In this document: positions 8,134-15,270 of the stretch, in pieces
Numbering within the stretch: position 1 is the first letter of the stretch
Layout of the letters: each line of letters starts with the position of its first letter
Origin: a virus
Direction: 5' to 3' (one strand)
Virus record (IMG/VR): IMGVR_UViG_3300022927_001391
Location: 41,169 to 105,168 of that record
Length of the DNA: 64,000 nt
Translations under genes and position numbers: made by a program
The notes under the pieces: model-generated
Seen by the model: the letters and a program-made list of their open reading frames with translations, nothing else
Database searches by the model: none
What the model was told of the DNA's origin: nothing

Positions 8134-8567
8134 ATATGTTCAAAGATAGGAAACGTGTAATCCTAGATCGCATTGGGCAGAAGCCCTACTTGGTTAGGTA
8201 TTACTTGTTTCTAAAAGATCGTAAATGGTTTCCATTTAATGTATTTTTACATAAGTTTTTACAAAGCGATCCGGATGAACTACACGATCATCCCTGGCCC
8301 TACTTCACGCTAATCTTACGTGGGGGTTATTGGGAGACTACTCCTAAAGGACGCTTCTGGCGTGGTCCAGGACACATGCGTTTTAGCGGTCCTAAGAGTC
8401 TACATCGTGTAGAACTAGAACCAGGAGTATGTGCTTGGTCACTATTCATTCCTGGTCCTAAACTACGTGAGTGGGGTTTCATTGTCAACGGCAAATGGAT
8501 GCACAATGAAAAGTATTTTGAATGGCGTAAGCAAAAGGTGAGAGATGAAAAAATTATATCTGTCTAA
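8130..8567 (+). CDS. Cupin-like phage protein
   Basis: The 145-residue protein contains a cupin-type metal motif, ELHDHPWPYFTLILRGGYWE (about 51-70), followed by LHRVELEPGVCAWSLFIPG (about 91-109), which would complete a small beta-barrel. Related short cupins occur in marine phages, where the role is unknown. A sugar-nucleotide or small-molecule isomerase or dioxygenase role would fit the fold. It is coupled to both neighbours: it overlaps the GNAT-like gene by four bases and the PRTase-like gene by 23 bases. Confidence 0.7.
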   Translation: MNMFKDRKRVILDRIGQKPYLVRYYLFLKDRKWFPFNVFLHKFLQSDPDELHDHPWPYFTLILRGGYWETTPKGRFWRGPGHMRFSGPKSLHRVELEPGVCAWSLFIPGPKLREWGFIVNGKWMHNEKYFEWRKQKVRDEKIISV

Positions 8568-9057
8568 TCGAGATATTGAAAAGGGTGTACATAACGTTAT
8601 AAAGCAAATGTATGCTGACAACTGGCGGCCCGATTATATTGTAGGTATTACCAGAGGTGGATTAATTCCTGCTGTTCTAATGAGTCATCTTACAGGTATT
8701 AAAATGCACACACTGGATGTTCGTTTGCGTGATGGCGATGAACAAGAATCCAACTGTTGGATGGCAGAAGATGCATTTGGTATTTTCCAAATGGGTGGCA
8801 TATATGAAGATAAGAAAATTCTTATCCTAGACGATATTAACGATAGTGGTGCTACATTCCAATGGATTAAAGAAGATTGGCCGGCAGGCTGTCATCCAAA
8901 TGAACACCGATGGGATAAAGTTTGGAATCAGAATGTTCGCTTTGCAACTATTGTAAACAATCTTGCAAGTCCATTTAACATCGATTATACAAGCATTGAA
9001 ATTAACAAAGCTGAAGAAGATACATGGGTCGTATTCCCCTATGAGGAGTGGTGGTGA
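8545..9057 (+). CDS. Type I phosphoribosyltransferase-like protein
   Basis: The 170-residue product has the PRTase fold signatures: YIVGITRGGLIPAV (about 31-44), which binds pyrophosphate, and the PRPP loop ILILDDINDSGATF (about 92-105), with two acidic residues followed by a small-residue loop. It most resembles hypoxanthine/xanthine phosphoribosyltransferases in length and motif spacing, so purine-base salvage is the natural guess. That would fit the purT and 7-deazaguanine genes nearby, but substrate choice cannot be read from the motif. An AGGTGAG site precedes the ATG, which lies inside the cupin gene. Confidence 0.8.
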   Translation: MKKLYLSNRDIEKGVHNVIKQMYADNWRPDYIVGITRGGLIPAVLMSHLTGIKMHTLDVRLRDGDEQESNCWMAEDAFGIFQMGGIYEDKKILILDDINDSGATFQWIKEDWPAGCHPNEHRWDKVWNQNVRFATIVNNLASPFNIDYTSIEINKAEEDTWVVFPYEEWW

Positions 9058-9419
9058 TGATTGAACTCTTAATAGCACTGCTAGTTAAGCACTGGCTCAG
9101 CGACTTCTGTTTACAAACTCCGTGGATGATCCAGGCAAAAAGTAAACCATTTGGTCTAGGTGGACTGATCCATGCAGCTATACACGGTGTCTTTACATTT
9201 GTTATTTGTTATTATTTTATTGGTTGGCCTTTTGCTCTATTTGTTGGATTAGCTGATTTCGCCGTACACTACACTATTGATTATTGTAAAGAACTAGTAT
9301 CGCGTGTTATGAAACTGACACCAGCACATCAGCAGTATTGGATATTGTTTGGTTTTGATCAACTATTACATATGTTAACATATGTTGCTATTTGGAGTTA
9401 TGCACGTGGCATTATTTGA
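9057..9419 (+). CDS. DUF3307-type membrane protein
   Basis: This small integral membrane protein (120 residues) has about three hydrophobic helices and the features of the DUF3307 family: an N-terminal KHWLSDFCLQTPWM segment, GGLIHAAIHG, and a C-terminal HQQYWILFGFDQLLHML. The His and Asp residues in the helices are conserved in that family, whose function is unknown. I chose the ATG at 9057 because AGGAG lies eight bases upstream and it overlaps the PRTase stop (TGATG); three in-frame GTG codons just before it are poorer starts. Confidence 0.75.
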   Translation: MIELLIALLVKHWLSDFCLQTPWMIQAKSKPFGLGGLIHAAIHGVFTFVICYYFIGWPFALFVGLADFAVHYTIDYCKELVSRVMKLTPAHQQYWILFGFDQLLHMLTYVAIWSYARGII

Positions 9420-9981
9420 AACACACAAAGACTGGATCTCAGAGGATGAACATGGCATGTTACAAGCATTGGTGTTGTATGCTCCACGCTGGCGTTTTGG
9501 TCAGGTAAGCGACAATACAATCCAACCAAACTATCCCATGTGGTTCCAAAACTTTTGGGATATTAGAACATTTGAGTTCAAACCAGATCAAGAGATAGTG
9601 ACCAATCTGTTACGTTCACTAAAAGATAGATTTTTAGAGTTATGCCCGGGCAATTATAAACTTGTTAGGTTTATGGCCAGTAGTAATACGTTTGGCATTG
9701 ATGGTGATATCCATACAGACTGGCCACATCCTGATGTAAGTATTACAGGTGTACTTTATACAGACAAGGTATGGGAACAGAACTGGGGCGGGGAAACGGC
9801 CTTTTATAAGGATGGTGTCGTAGAAGCTAGCGAATATGAACCCAGAAAGCTTATTACATTTGATAGTAGTATTGCCCATGTAGGCAAAGGGCCGCAGCGA
9901 CGTTGTAAGGAAATGAGAACAATTATAGCGTTTCAAGCAGTTAGCGAAGATGCTCTAAATGCTAAAATGAGAAAGAATTAA
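9406..9981 (+). CDS. 2OG-Fe(II) oxygenase (prolyl-4-hydroxylase-like)
   Basis: The product has the double-stranded beta-helix iron site of Fe(II)/2-oxoglutarate oxygenases: HTDWPH with H103 and D105, a WGGETAFY strand, and a distal His in SSIAHVGKG (H158), followed by a basic segment ending MRTIIAFQ that would bind 2-oxoglutarate. The family hydroxylates proteins or small molecules, and such genes are frequent in marine T4-like phages, usually with unknown substrate. The start is uncertain. GTG at 9406 has GGAG eight bases upstream; ATG codons at 9400 and 9382 are in frame. It overlaps the DUF3307 gene and its stop overlaps the next start. Confidence 0.8.
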   Translation: MALFETHKDWISEDEHGMLQALVLYAPRWRFGQVSDNTIQPNYPMWFQNFWDIRTFEFKPDQEIVTNLLRSLKDRFLELCPGNYKLVRFMASSNTFGIDGDIHTDWPHPDVSITGVLYTDKVWEQNWGGETAFYKDGVVEASEYEPRKLITFDSSIAHVGKGPQRRCKEMRTIIAFQAVSEDALNAKMRKN

Positions 9982-10802
9982 TGATCATAACTGGCGATGG
10001 TGGATTAGATAACTGGTATAATGTCACTGTAAATACGTCATTGAACACATTTGAGGTTAATTTTAATCACAAGTCTCCGGCTCGACAACTGAATTTTTTT
10101 GAAGCTGCTGATTACACTGCAAGAACAATAGCTGAAAAATACAAAGATATCTTCCTAGGACTTAGTGGAGGCATGGATAGTCAATTTGTTGCTGAAACTT
10201 TGTATAAAAATAATATTAACTTTACACCATTAATAGGAATAAACCCTACTAATAATGATCATGAATTTGCTATAGATTGGTGTAATGCGCGGAATATAAA
10301 ATCTATCATTCTTGACTTAGAATTTTATTCACAAGATATTTTAAAAATTTATACGACCTTTTTAAAAAAAGTTCCGTTTGTTAATATAGGAAATTGCATA
10401 GATCTTTTTTTAAGTAGTATTGCAAAAAAACATTCTGGTCATTTAATAGTCGGTGGTCCTACACTTCCTTTAACACCTTATCACCCAAAGCAAGCTAGTA
10501 AAGAACCCATTTATTCTGTAGAGATAAGTGAATTTGCTCTTGAGTTGACCAATCAACTAATTGGTGGATTCTTCTTCTTTACTCCCGAAATTCTACTATC
10601 ACAGGCAATCAATCTAGATATTACAAAGACGGATGATTACTCTCGAGCTGCTTTATATAATTTTCCTGTCAGACATAAGACACTAGAATATAGATTATTT
10701 CCAGATTCTATTCATCTTAAACTAGTACATATAACTAAAAATAGAAAAATCAATAACCAAGATTGGTCAAAAACTAATCTCATTAACTTACTTCAGAATT
10801 AA
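9981..10802 (+). CDS. PP-loop ATP pyrophosphatase (asparagine-synthase-like)
   Basis: The 273-residue protein carries the PP-loop FLGLSGGMDSQF (about 57-68), which binds ATP for adenylation of a substrate, as in asparagine synthetase, QueC, GMP synthetase and tRNA thiolases. The segments after the loop (substrate specificity) match asparagine-synthase-like proteins better than QueC, because the C-terminal Cys cluster that holds the zinc of QueC is absent. It lies directly before queD and queE and could adenylate a carboxylate in that pathway, but that is inference. The gene is clearly more AT-rich than its neighbours, with many AAA and ATA codons, which hints at a different origin. Confidence 0.7.
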   Translation: MIITGDGGLDNWYNVTVNTSLNTFEVNFNHKSPARQLNFFEAADYTARTIAEKYKDIFLGLSGGMDSQFVAETLYKNNINFTPLIGINPTNNDHEFAIDWCNARNIKSIILDLEFYSQDILKIYTTFLKKVPFVNIGNCIDLFLSSIAKKHSGHLIVGGPTLPLTPYHPKQASKEPIYSVEISEFALELTNQLIGGFFFFTPEILLSQAINLDITKTDDYSRAALYNFPVRHKTLEYRLFPDSIHLKLVHITKNRKINNQDWSKTNLINLLQN

Positions 10803-10803
10803 A

Positions 10804-10832
10804 TTGACTCTCAATCATAAATATCTTACAAT
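10804..10832 (+). promoter_or_regulatory. Sigma70-type promoter for queD
   Basis: TTGACT (10804-10809), a 17-bp spacer and TACAAT (10827-10832). It starts right after the stop of the PP-loop gene and predicts a transcript start near 10839 and a leader of about 69 nt. Confidence 0.7.
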
Positions 10833-10838
10833 GTAATT

Positions 10839-10907
10839 ACATTAGAGGACTAAGGTGTTCGACCCTCTTTAAATATTCCGCACACTCCATAACCAAGGAG
10901 TATAAAC
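10839..10907 (+). promoter_or_regulatory. Structured 5' leader of queD, possible riboswitch
   Basis: The leader can form a hairpin AGAGG (10844-10848) with CCTCT (10864-10868). The loop holds GGUGU (10854-10858), which can pair with ACACU (10882-10886) as an H-type pseudoknot. ACUCC (10884-10888) can instead pair with GGAGU (10897-10901), covering the ribosome site. The two 3' pairings share bases and exclude each other. The stem letters match those of the preQ1-I riboswitch, but the A-rich tail of that class is missing. Folding was done by eye. Confidence 0.4.
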
Positions 10908-11381
10908 ATGGCAAAATATATTAGTACAAAAACATACAGGCATTTAGGTCCAGTAGCATACAGACAGTGGAGAGCAGATTCACACTGCAATCTTATCCAC
11001 GGATACGCATTAAGTTTCCATTTTGAATTTGAAACTGATGACCTAGATGCTCGTAACTGGGTAGTAGACTTTGGTGGATTACGTCCACTAAAGGATAGCT
11101 TAGAAGATTGGTTTGATCACACTCTGCTAGTAGCACAGGATGATCCAGACCGCGACACGCTACTAGAACTAGGCAAGAAAGGCCTAGCAAAGATTACAGA
11201 AGTTGAAAAGACTGGATGTGAAGGTCTGTCAGACTTTTTGTATGAATACGTAAACACAATATTTTTACCTAGTTGGGAACCTGGCACTAGGGTATGGTGC
11301 TGTAAGGTTGAGGTAAGAGAAACTGACTCAAATATGGCTATGCGAGTTGGTCACAGAGAAGATGGAGAATTCGATGTTTAA
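10908..11381 (+). CDS. queD: QueD-family 6-carboxy-tetrahydropterin synthase
   Basis: The 157-residue protein belongs to the 6-pyruvoyl/6-carboxy-tetrahydropterin synthase family and would turn dihydroneopterin triphosphate into 6-carboxy-tetrahydropterin. It shows ADSHCNLIHGYALSF, NWVVDFGGLRPLKDSLEDWFDHTLLV and VEVRET, as in alphaproteobacterial QueD proteins. The usual zinc triad is H, then HxH; here H26 and H31 are present but the third position is Tyr33. From memory this variant is shared by the alphaproteobacterial subgroup, so it need not mean inactivity. A GGAG site precedes the ATG and may be controlled by the leader structure. It overlaps the next small gene by eight bases. Confidence 0.88.
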   Translation: MAKYISTKTYRHLGPVAYRQWRADSHCNLIHGYALSFHFEFETDDLDARNWVVDFGGLRPLKDSLEDWFDHTLLVAQDDPDRDTLLELGKKGLAKITEVEKTGCEGLSDFLYEYVNTIFLPSWEPGTRVWCCKVEVRETDSNMAMRVGHREDGEFDV

Positions 11382-11562
11382 ATGCATTATGAAATGGCTA
11401 GGAGTTGGAGACACACCTGCTGTTATTACAGAAGCTGAGCTTAACAAGATGACAAAGAAGCAAGTTGATGACTGGGCAGCAGATCATGGTATCAACCTCG
11501 ATCGTCGTCTTACAAAGGCTAAGATGATTGATGAACTAAAAAAACACGTAACTGTAGACTAA
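11374..11562 (+). CDS. Small SAP/HeH-like domain protein
   Basis: This is a 62-residue protein. After a short hydrophobic N-terminus (MFKCIMKWLG), the segment ITEAELNKMTKKQVDDWAADHGINLDRR and then TKAKMIDELKKH has the helix-extended loop-helix pattern of SAP, HeH and LEM-type nucleic-acid-binding motifs. I chose the ATG at 11374 because GGAG lies six bases upstream; an ATG further upstream at 11347 lacks a site. It sits between queD and queE and overlaps queD. A role as a DNA- or RNA-binding accessory is possible but unproven. Confidence 0.65.
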   Translation: MFKCIMKWLGVGDTPAVITEAELNKMTKKQVDDWAADHGINLDRRLTKAKMIDELKKHVTVD

Positions 11563-11571
11563 GAGGCGTCA

Positions 11572-12435
11572 ATGAAAGTAAGATATACTGAAGCGTTTTA
11601 TTCAGTTCAAGGAGAAGGTCGCTGGACAGGTGTGCCCAGTGTATTCCTTCGTATGTATGGTTGTAACTTTACTTGTCCTAAGTTTGGTATTGCTAGGAAC
11701 AGTAACGAAACAGCAGAGCCTCAGATCCAAAAGATTGTAGATGAGATTGATAACTATGATACACTTGAGGATCTCCCACTTGTGACTGTAGGGTGCGATA
11801 GCTATGCTGCTTGGCACCCTGCATTCAAACGTTTTCAACATGATGTAGACATTGATCAGCTGGTTGATGATCTACTTGCACTTACACCAACAGGTGCATG
11901 GTCATTGGATAATGGTCAGGATATCCATTTGGTAATCACAGGCGGTGAGCCTCTATTAGGTTGGCAACGAGCATATATACAGTTGCTAGAACATCCACGC
12001 ATGAAGGACTTGAAGAATGTCACGTTCGAAACTAATACTACACAATCTCTGTCAGAGGATTTCAAAACGTACCTCACAGATAATCAACAGGTACACATTA
12101 CATTCTCTTGCTCCCCTAAACTATCGGTTAGTGGACATACTTGGGTTGATGCTATCAAGCCTGATGTTGCTGTTAAGTACGCTAGTGTTCCTAACAGCCA
12201 CTTGTATCTTAAGTTCGTTGTTTCTGATGATGTTGACGTGGCAGAAGTTGATAGAGCTGTTGCAGAATATAGATCTGCGGGACTTGAAGCGCCGGTTTAC
12301 CTCATGCCTGTTGGCGGTACGACAGACAGTTACTTCAAAAACGGTCGTCAAGTCGCAGAGCTCGCCCTCGAAAAAGGCTACAGATATAGCCCACGCCTCC
12401 ACGTCGACGTCTTCGGTAACGCCTGGGGAACCTAA
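11572..12435 (+). CDS. queE: QueE-like radical SAM enzyme, 7-carboxy-7-deazaguanine synthase
   Basis: The 287-residue protein starts with the QueE hallmark YSVQGEGRWTGVPSVFLRM followed by GCNFTC, and has the radical-SAM GGEPLL segment (about 125-130). QueE rearranges 6-carboxy-tetrahydropterin into 7-carboxy-7-deazaguanine. The 4Fe-4S motif is unusual. C31 and C35 keep the CxxxC spacing, but the next position is Phe38; the expected third Cys appears as C75 in GCDSYAAW, after an insertion of about 37 residues. That segment matches the CDTxYAW that follows the cluster in ordinary QueE, so the motif looks split rather than lost. It follows the SAP-like gene by nine bases with an AGAGG site. Confidence 0.87.
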   Translation: MKVRYTEAFYSVQGEGRWTGVPSVFLRMYGCNFTCPKFGIARNSNETAEPQIQKIVDEIDNYDTLEDLPLVTVGCDSYAAWHPAFKRFQHDVDIDQLVDDLLALTPTGAWSLDNGQDIHLVITGGEPLLGWQRAYIQLLEHPRMKDLKNVTFETNTTQSLSEDFKTYLTDNQQVHITFSCSPKLSVSGHTWVDAIKPDVAVKYASVPNSHLYLKFVVSDDVDVAEVDRAVAEYRSAGLEAPVYLMPVGGTTDSYFKNGRQVAELALEKGYRYSPRLHVDVFGNAWGT

Positions 12436-12468
12436 CTTAGAAAATAAGTTACGTAAAGCTGGTGCAAT

Positions 12469-13026
12469 ATGAGAACAGTTTGGGTAAGACACGGACAAAG
12501 CGAATATAATGCTAAAAATTTAGCAACGGGTTGGCACGATCCTGATCTTACCCAACTTGGGGTAGAACAGGCATTTGAAACAGCTAGAATTTTAGCTCAA
12601 AGATACACAATGATCGCTAGTATACATACTAGCGATCTTCGTAGAGCAGTACAGACAGCTAGTATAATTTTACAAAGCTCGCCATGGTTTGTTGAGACAG
12701 AAATAGATAGTAGATTGCGTGAACGTGACTATGGTGATTGGAGCGGTAAAAACAAGGATGAAAACCGTTTAAGTGTAGGAGATGAAAGATTTTTATCTAT
12801 ACGCCGAGGCTGGGACATTGCTCCCCCTAACGGTGAGAGTTTGAAAGATACTGCTAGTAGAGTAGCAAATTATTTGGACAATATAGAACAAAGTAATCTT
12901 CCGATTATTTTTGTTTGTCACGGAAATACTATAAGAGCAGCAAGTGTGATTTTTGGAAAAAATACACCGGAATCTGTTGTAGATTGGGAAATAGAGACTG
13001 GAGGTTTCATAGAATGGGAATACTAG
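12469..13026 (+). CDS. Histidine phosphatase (phosphoglycerate-mutase-like)
   Basis: The 185-residue product is a branch-1 histidine phosphatase. It has VRHGQSEYNAKN with catalytic H8 and R7, then ATGWHDPDLTQLG, SDLRRAVQTA, the acidic RERDYG, and the second catalytic His in VCHGNTIRA (H151). Small members of this family dephosphorylate sugar phosphates, nucleotides or pathway intermediates such as alpha-ribazole phosphate, so a role in clearing a phosphate from a pterin or nucleotide intermediate would suit the neighbourhood, but this is inference. It ends inside the start of the next gene. Confidence 0.85.
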   Translation: MRTVWVRHGQSEYNAKNLATGWHDPDLTQLGVEQAFETARILAQRYTMIASIHTSDLRRAVQTASIILQSSPWFVETEIDSRLRERDYGDWSGKNKDENRLSVGDERFLSIRRGWDIAPPNGESLKDTASRVANYLDNIEQSNLPIIFVCHGNTIRAASVIFGKNTPESVVDWEIETGGFIEWEY

Positions 13027-13382
13027 ACGACGCAAAAAGTGCTATGGGTTTGGGTAAAGCCAAACGTGTTGAGGAACCTAAGCCACGCGCACCTAAAAAA
13101 TCAGAAAAGGAAATTGCTACAGAAAAGGGTGAGCCCTGGGTTAGTGTCCTTAGTGTAGAAGTTGATCAGGAAAATCCTGGCAATGGTGCTTTTGAATTAG
13201 ACTGGAACCAACCTTTTATTAAATTGCTTTGGAAAAAAGGTTACCGTGACGAAAATGAAAACGATATGGTAGATCGCTGGTTTCAGGATGTCTGCAGGCA
13301 CGTGGTTATGGAAAGCTATGAAAAAGATGAAGCTATGGTAACTCGTAACGACTTAGGTGATGGCAGAGTAGAGTATAAATGA
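13014..13382 (+). CDS. Conserved marine-phage protein of unknown function
   Basis: The 122-residue protein has a short N-terminal helix (MGILDDAKSAMGLGKAKR), a lysine/proline/glutamate-rich linker (about 19-42), and a compact domain with WVSVLSVEVDQENPGNG, AFELDWNQPFIKLLWKKGY and VDRWFQDVCRHV. The FELDWN...GY...VDRWF pattern recurs in cyanophage and pelagiphage proteins without assigned function. I chose the ATG at 13014 because GGAGG lies nine bases upstream. It overlaps the phosphatase gene by 13 bases. Confidence 0.75.
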   Translation: MGILDDAKSAMGLGKAKRVEEPKPRAPKKSEKEIATEKGEPWVSVLSVEVDQENPGNGAFELDWNQPFIKLLWKKGYRDENENDMVDRWFQDVCRHVVMESYEKDEAMVTRNDLGDGRVEYK

Positions 13383-13480
13383 TACGAGCAGTTCCTGCTG
13401 AATATGCAAACCACTATTTAAATGGTAGCTGGGTTTTTAATTCTCTTATCACATTTTTAATACATAATGCCCTGCTATAA
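13379..13480 (+). CDS. 33-residue ORF, possible gene remnant
   Basis: An ATG overlapping the previous stop (ATGA) opens a 33-codon frame beginning MIRAVPAEYANHYLNG. Such a beginning is common in small phage proteins of GNAT-like type, which run to well over 100 residues, so this may be the front end of a gene that lost the rest. It could also be a genuine micropeptide. The 15 bp between its stop and the next ATG hold no feature. Confidence 0.35.
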   Translation: MIRAVPAEYANHYLNGSWVFNSLITFLIHNALL

Positions 13481-13495
13481 AAGAAGTAAATTATA

Positions 13496-14269
13496 ATGCT
13501 TGTCTATGTTAATGGAGATAGTCATAGTGCAGGAGCAGAGCTAGTAGAAGATTTCTGCTTTGCCATGGACGACAGAAGATACATTCATCTAGGTCGCACA
13601 CCACACCCTGAAGCTATACCCTATACCTTTGGATATTTTCTCAGCCAGAGTTTAAATGCTGGTTACTTCTTAGATGCAGAAAGTGCAGGTAGTAACCAGA
13701 GAATACTAAGAACTACAACTACATTCTTAGAAGAAAAATATAGTTCTCATACCACCATAATTATTGGCTGGAGTACATGGGAAAGAGAAGAATGGCTACA
13801 CGAAGATTTATACTATCAGGTTACAGCAAGCGGTACTGATAGTGTTCCAGCAGAACTTGTAGACAAATATAAACAATGGGTAACAGAGCAAACCCAACAA
13901 GAGTTGGCTAAAAAACAAAGGTACTGGCACAATAAAATCTATGAATTCCATTTAGATTTACAAAGTAAAAATATCTCACATTTGTTTTTTAATAGTTACA
14001 ATCACTTTAATATGTCTGATGCAGAAAAGTTTGATTGGCAAAACTGTTATATAAATCCCTATGAAGACGCAGGCACTTATTTTAACTGGTGTAAGGAACA
14101 CGGCTTTAAAACAGTCAACAATGGTTTACATTATGGAAGAGATGCCCAAATAGCCTGGGGAAAGTATCTGTTGCCCTGGTTGACAAACACCAATCAAAGT
14201 AGTATAATACAAGCAGTAAAGGTTAATCCCAACCAACAAGTAAAATTTGGACCTACGAGGACTGGATGA
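13496..14269 (+). CDS. SGNH-hydrolase-like phage protein (DUF6071-like)
   Basis: The 257-residue protein opens with VNGDSHSAGAEL, which fits block I (GDS) of SGNH/GDSL hydrolases with S9 as the nucleophile. SAGSNQR supplies a possible oxyanion Asn, and HYGRDAQIAWGKYLLPWL near the C-terminus gives a possible catalytic His. Proteins with this beginning are frequent in marine phages, where I recall them as DUF6071, without a proven substrate. SGNH enzymes remove or transfer acyl groups on glycans and lipids. Three related proteins lie in the minus-strand island (25597, 38533, 45357). A perfect promoter for the next gene lies inside its 3' end. Confidence 0.65.
   Translation: MLVYVNGDSHSAGAELVEDFCFAMDDRRYIHLGRTPHPEAIPYTFGYFLSQSLNAGYFLDAESAGSNQRILRTTTTFLEEKYSSHTTIIIGWSTWEREEWLHEDLYYQVTASGTDSVPAELVDKYKQWVTEQTQQELAKKQRYWHNKIYEFHLDLQSKNISHLFFNSYNHFNMSDAEKFDWQNCYINPYEDAGTYFNWCKEHGFKTVNNGLHYGRDAQIAWGKYLLPWLTNTNQSSIIQAVKVNPNQQVKFGPTRTG
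14180..14208 (+). promoter_or_regulatory. Perfect consensus promoter inside a gene, ahead of the exonuclease
   Basis: TTGACA (14180-14185), a 17-bp spacer and TATAAT (14203-14208) match the sigma70 consensus at all twelve positions. It lies in the 3' end of the SGNH-like gene and 58 bp before the exonuclease ATG. Confidence 0.75.
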
Positions 14270-15270
14270 CGACTTATCTACTAGTTGATACCGCTAACAC
14301 ATTCTTTCGTGCAAGACACGTTGCCCATCGTGGCATGGATTCATGGACTAAACTGGGCTTTGCAATTCATGTAACACTTAATGCTGTAAACAAAGCACAC
14401 AGAATCGCCGGGGCTGATCATGTAATATTTGCGCTGGAAGGCAGAAGCTGGCGTAAGGACTATTACACACCTTATAAGCGCAACAGGTCAGATGCAAGAG
14501 CAGCACTAACAGAAGCAGAGCAGGAAGAAGATAAACTGTTCTGGGAGGCATATGATGAACTTACGACATTCCTAAAAGATAGTTCAAATTGCAGCGTCCT
14601 TAGATGCGAAATTGCGGAGGCTGACGATATTATCGCACGGTTTATTAATATGCACCCTAACGACAACCACGTTATTGTTAGCAGTGATACTGATTTTGTT
14701 CAGCTAGTTAGTGATAACGTTCGTCAATACAACGGTATTCAAAATCATATGATTACCCTAGAGGGTATCTTTGACGATTATGGCAAGCCTGTTAAGGATA
14801 AAAAAACTGGGGAAGCAAAGATTGCTCCAGATCCAGAGTGGCTGCTATTTGAAAAATGCATGCGTGGTGATCCTACTGACAATGTATTCAGTGCTTATCC
14901 AGGTGTCCGAACCAAAGGCAGTAAAAATAAGGTAGGACTATTAGAAGCATATGAGGATCGTGCCAATCGCGGTTATAACTGGAATAACATGATGCTACAG
15001 CGTTGGGTAGATCATAACGGTGAAGAGCATCGTGTTCTCGACGACTACGAGCGCAATCGCACACTGGTGGATCTCACAGCACAGCCTGCAGAGATCAAAG
15101 AGTATGTTGACGAAACAATCCGTTCGCAGGTTACGGACAAGCACATGGGTATGGTTGGTGCTAAGTTCCTAAAGTTCTGCGGTAAGTATGAACTCAATAG
15201 GCTAGCTGAAGACGCTACAAAGTTTGCAGAATGGTTGAACAAAGGCTATGAATATGAAGTTACAAGCTAA
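14266..15270 (+). CDS. 5'-3' exonuclease, FEN/T4 RNase H family
   Basis: The 334-residue enzyme has the acidic metal sites of the flap-endonuclease superfamily: LLVDTAN (D8), YKRNRS after a helical arch region, EIAEADDIIARF (about 115-126), VSSDTDFVQL (about 137-146), and MRGDPTDNVFSAYPGVRTK, which has the GDxxDN and helix-hairpin-helix features. T4 RNase H (Rnh) of this family removes RNA primers and degrades 5' flaps at the replication fork, and marine T4-like phages carry it as a core replication gene. It overlaps the preceding gene by four bases but also has a perfect promoter of its own. It overlaps the next gene by 23 bases. Confidence 0.92.
   Translation: MTTYLLVDTANTFFRARHVAHRGMDSWTKLGFAIHVTLNAVNKAHRIAGADHVIFALEGRSWRKDYYTPYKRNRSDARAALTEAEQEEDKLFWEAYDELTTFLKDSSNCSVLRCEIAEADDIIARFINMHPNDNHVIVSSDTDFVQLVSDNVRQYNGIQNHMITLEGIFDDYGKPVKDKKTGEAKIAPDPEWLLFEKCMRGDPTDNVFSAYPGVRTKGSKNKVGLLEAYEDRANRGYNWNNMMLQRWVDHNGEEHRVLDDYERNRTLVDLTAQPAEIKEYVDETIRSQVTDKHMGMVGAKFLKFCGKYELNRLAEDATKFAEWLNKGYEYEVTS

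Noticed and set aside
9981-10802. Calling the PP-loop protein QueC
   Set aside because: It has SGGMDS but lacks the C-terminal Cys cluster that binds zinc in QueC, and its other segments resemble asparagine-synthase-like proteins; only the PP-loop class is supported.
10844-10868. A classical preQ1-I riboswitch at queD
   Set aside because: The stem matches but the A-rich pairing tail of the class is missing, so only a structured leader is claimed.
12017-12498. Open frames on both strands overlapping queE
   Set aside because: queE is clearly coding here; the alternative frames have compositional oddities and no motifs.
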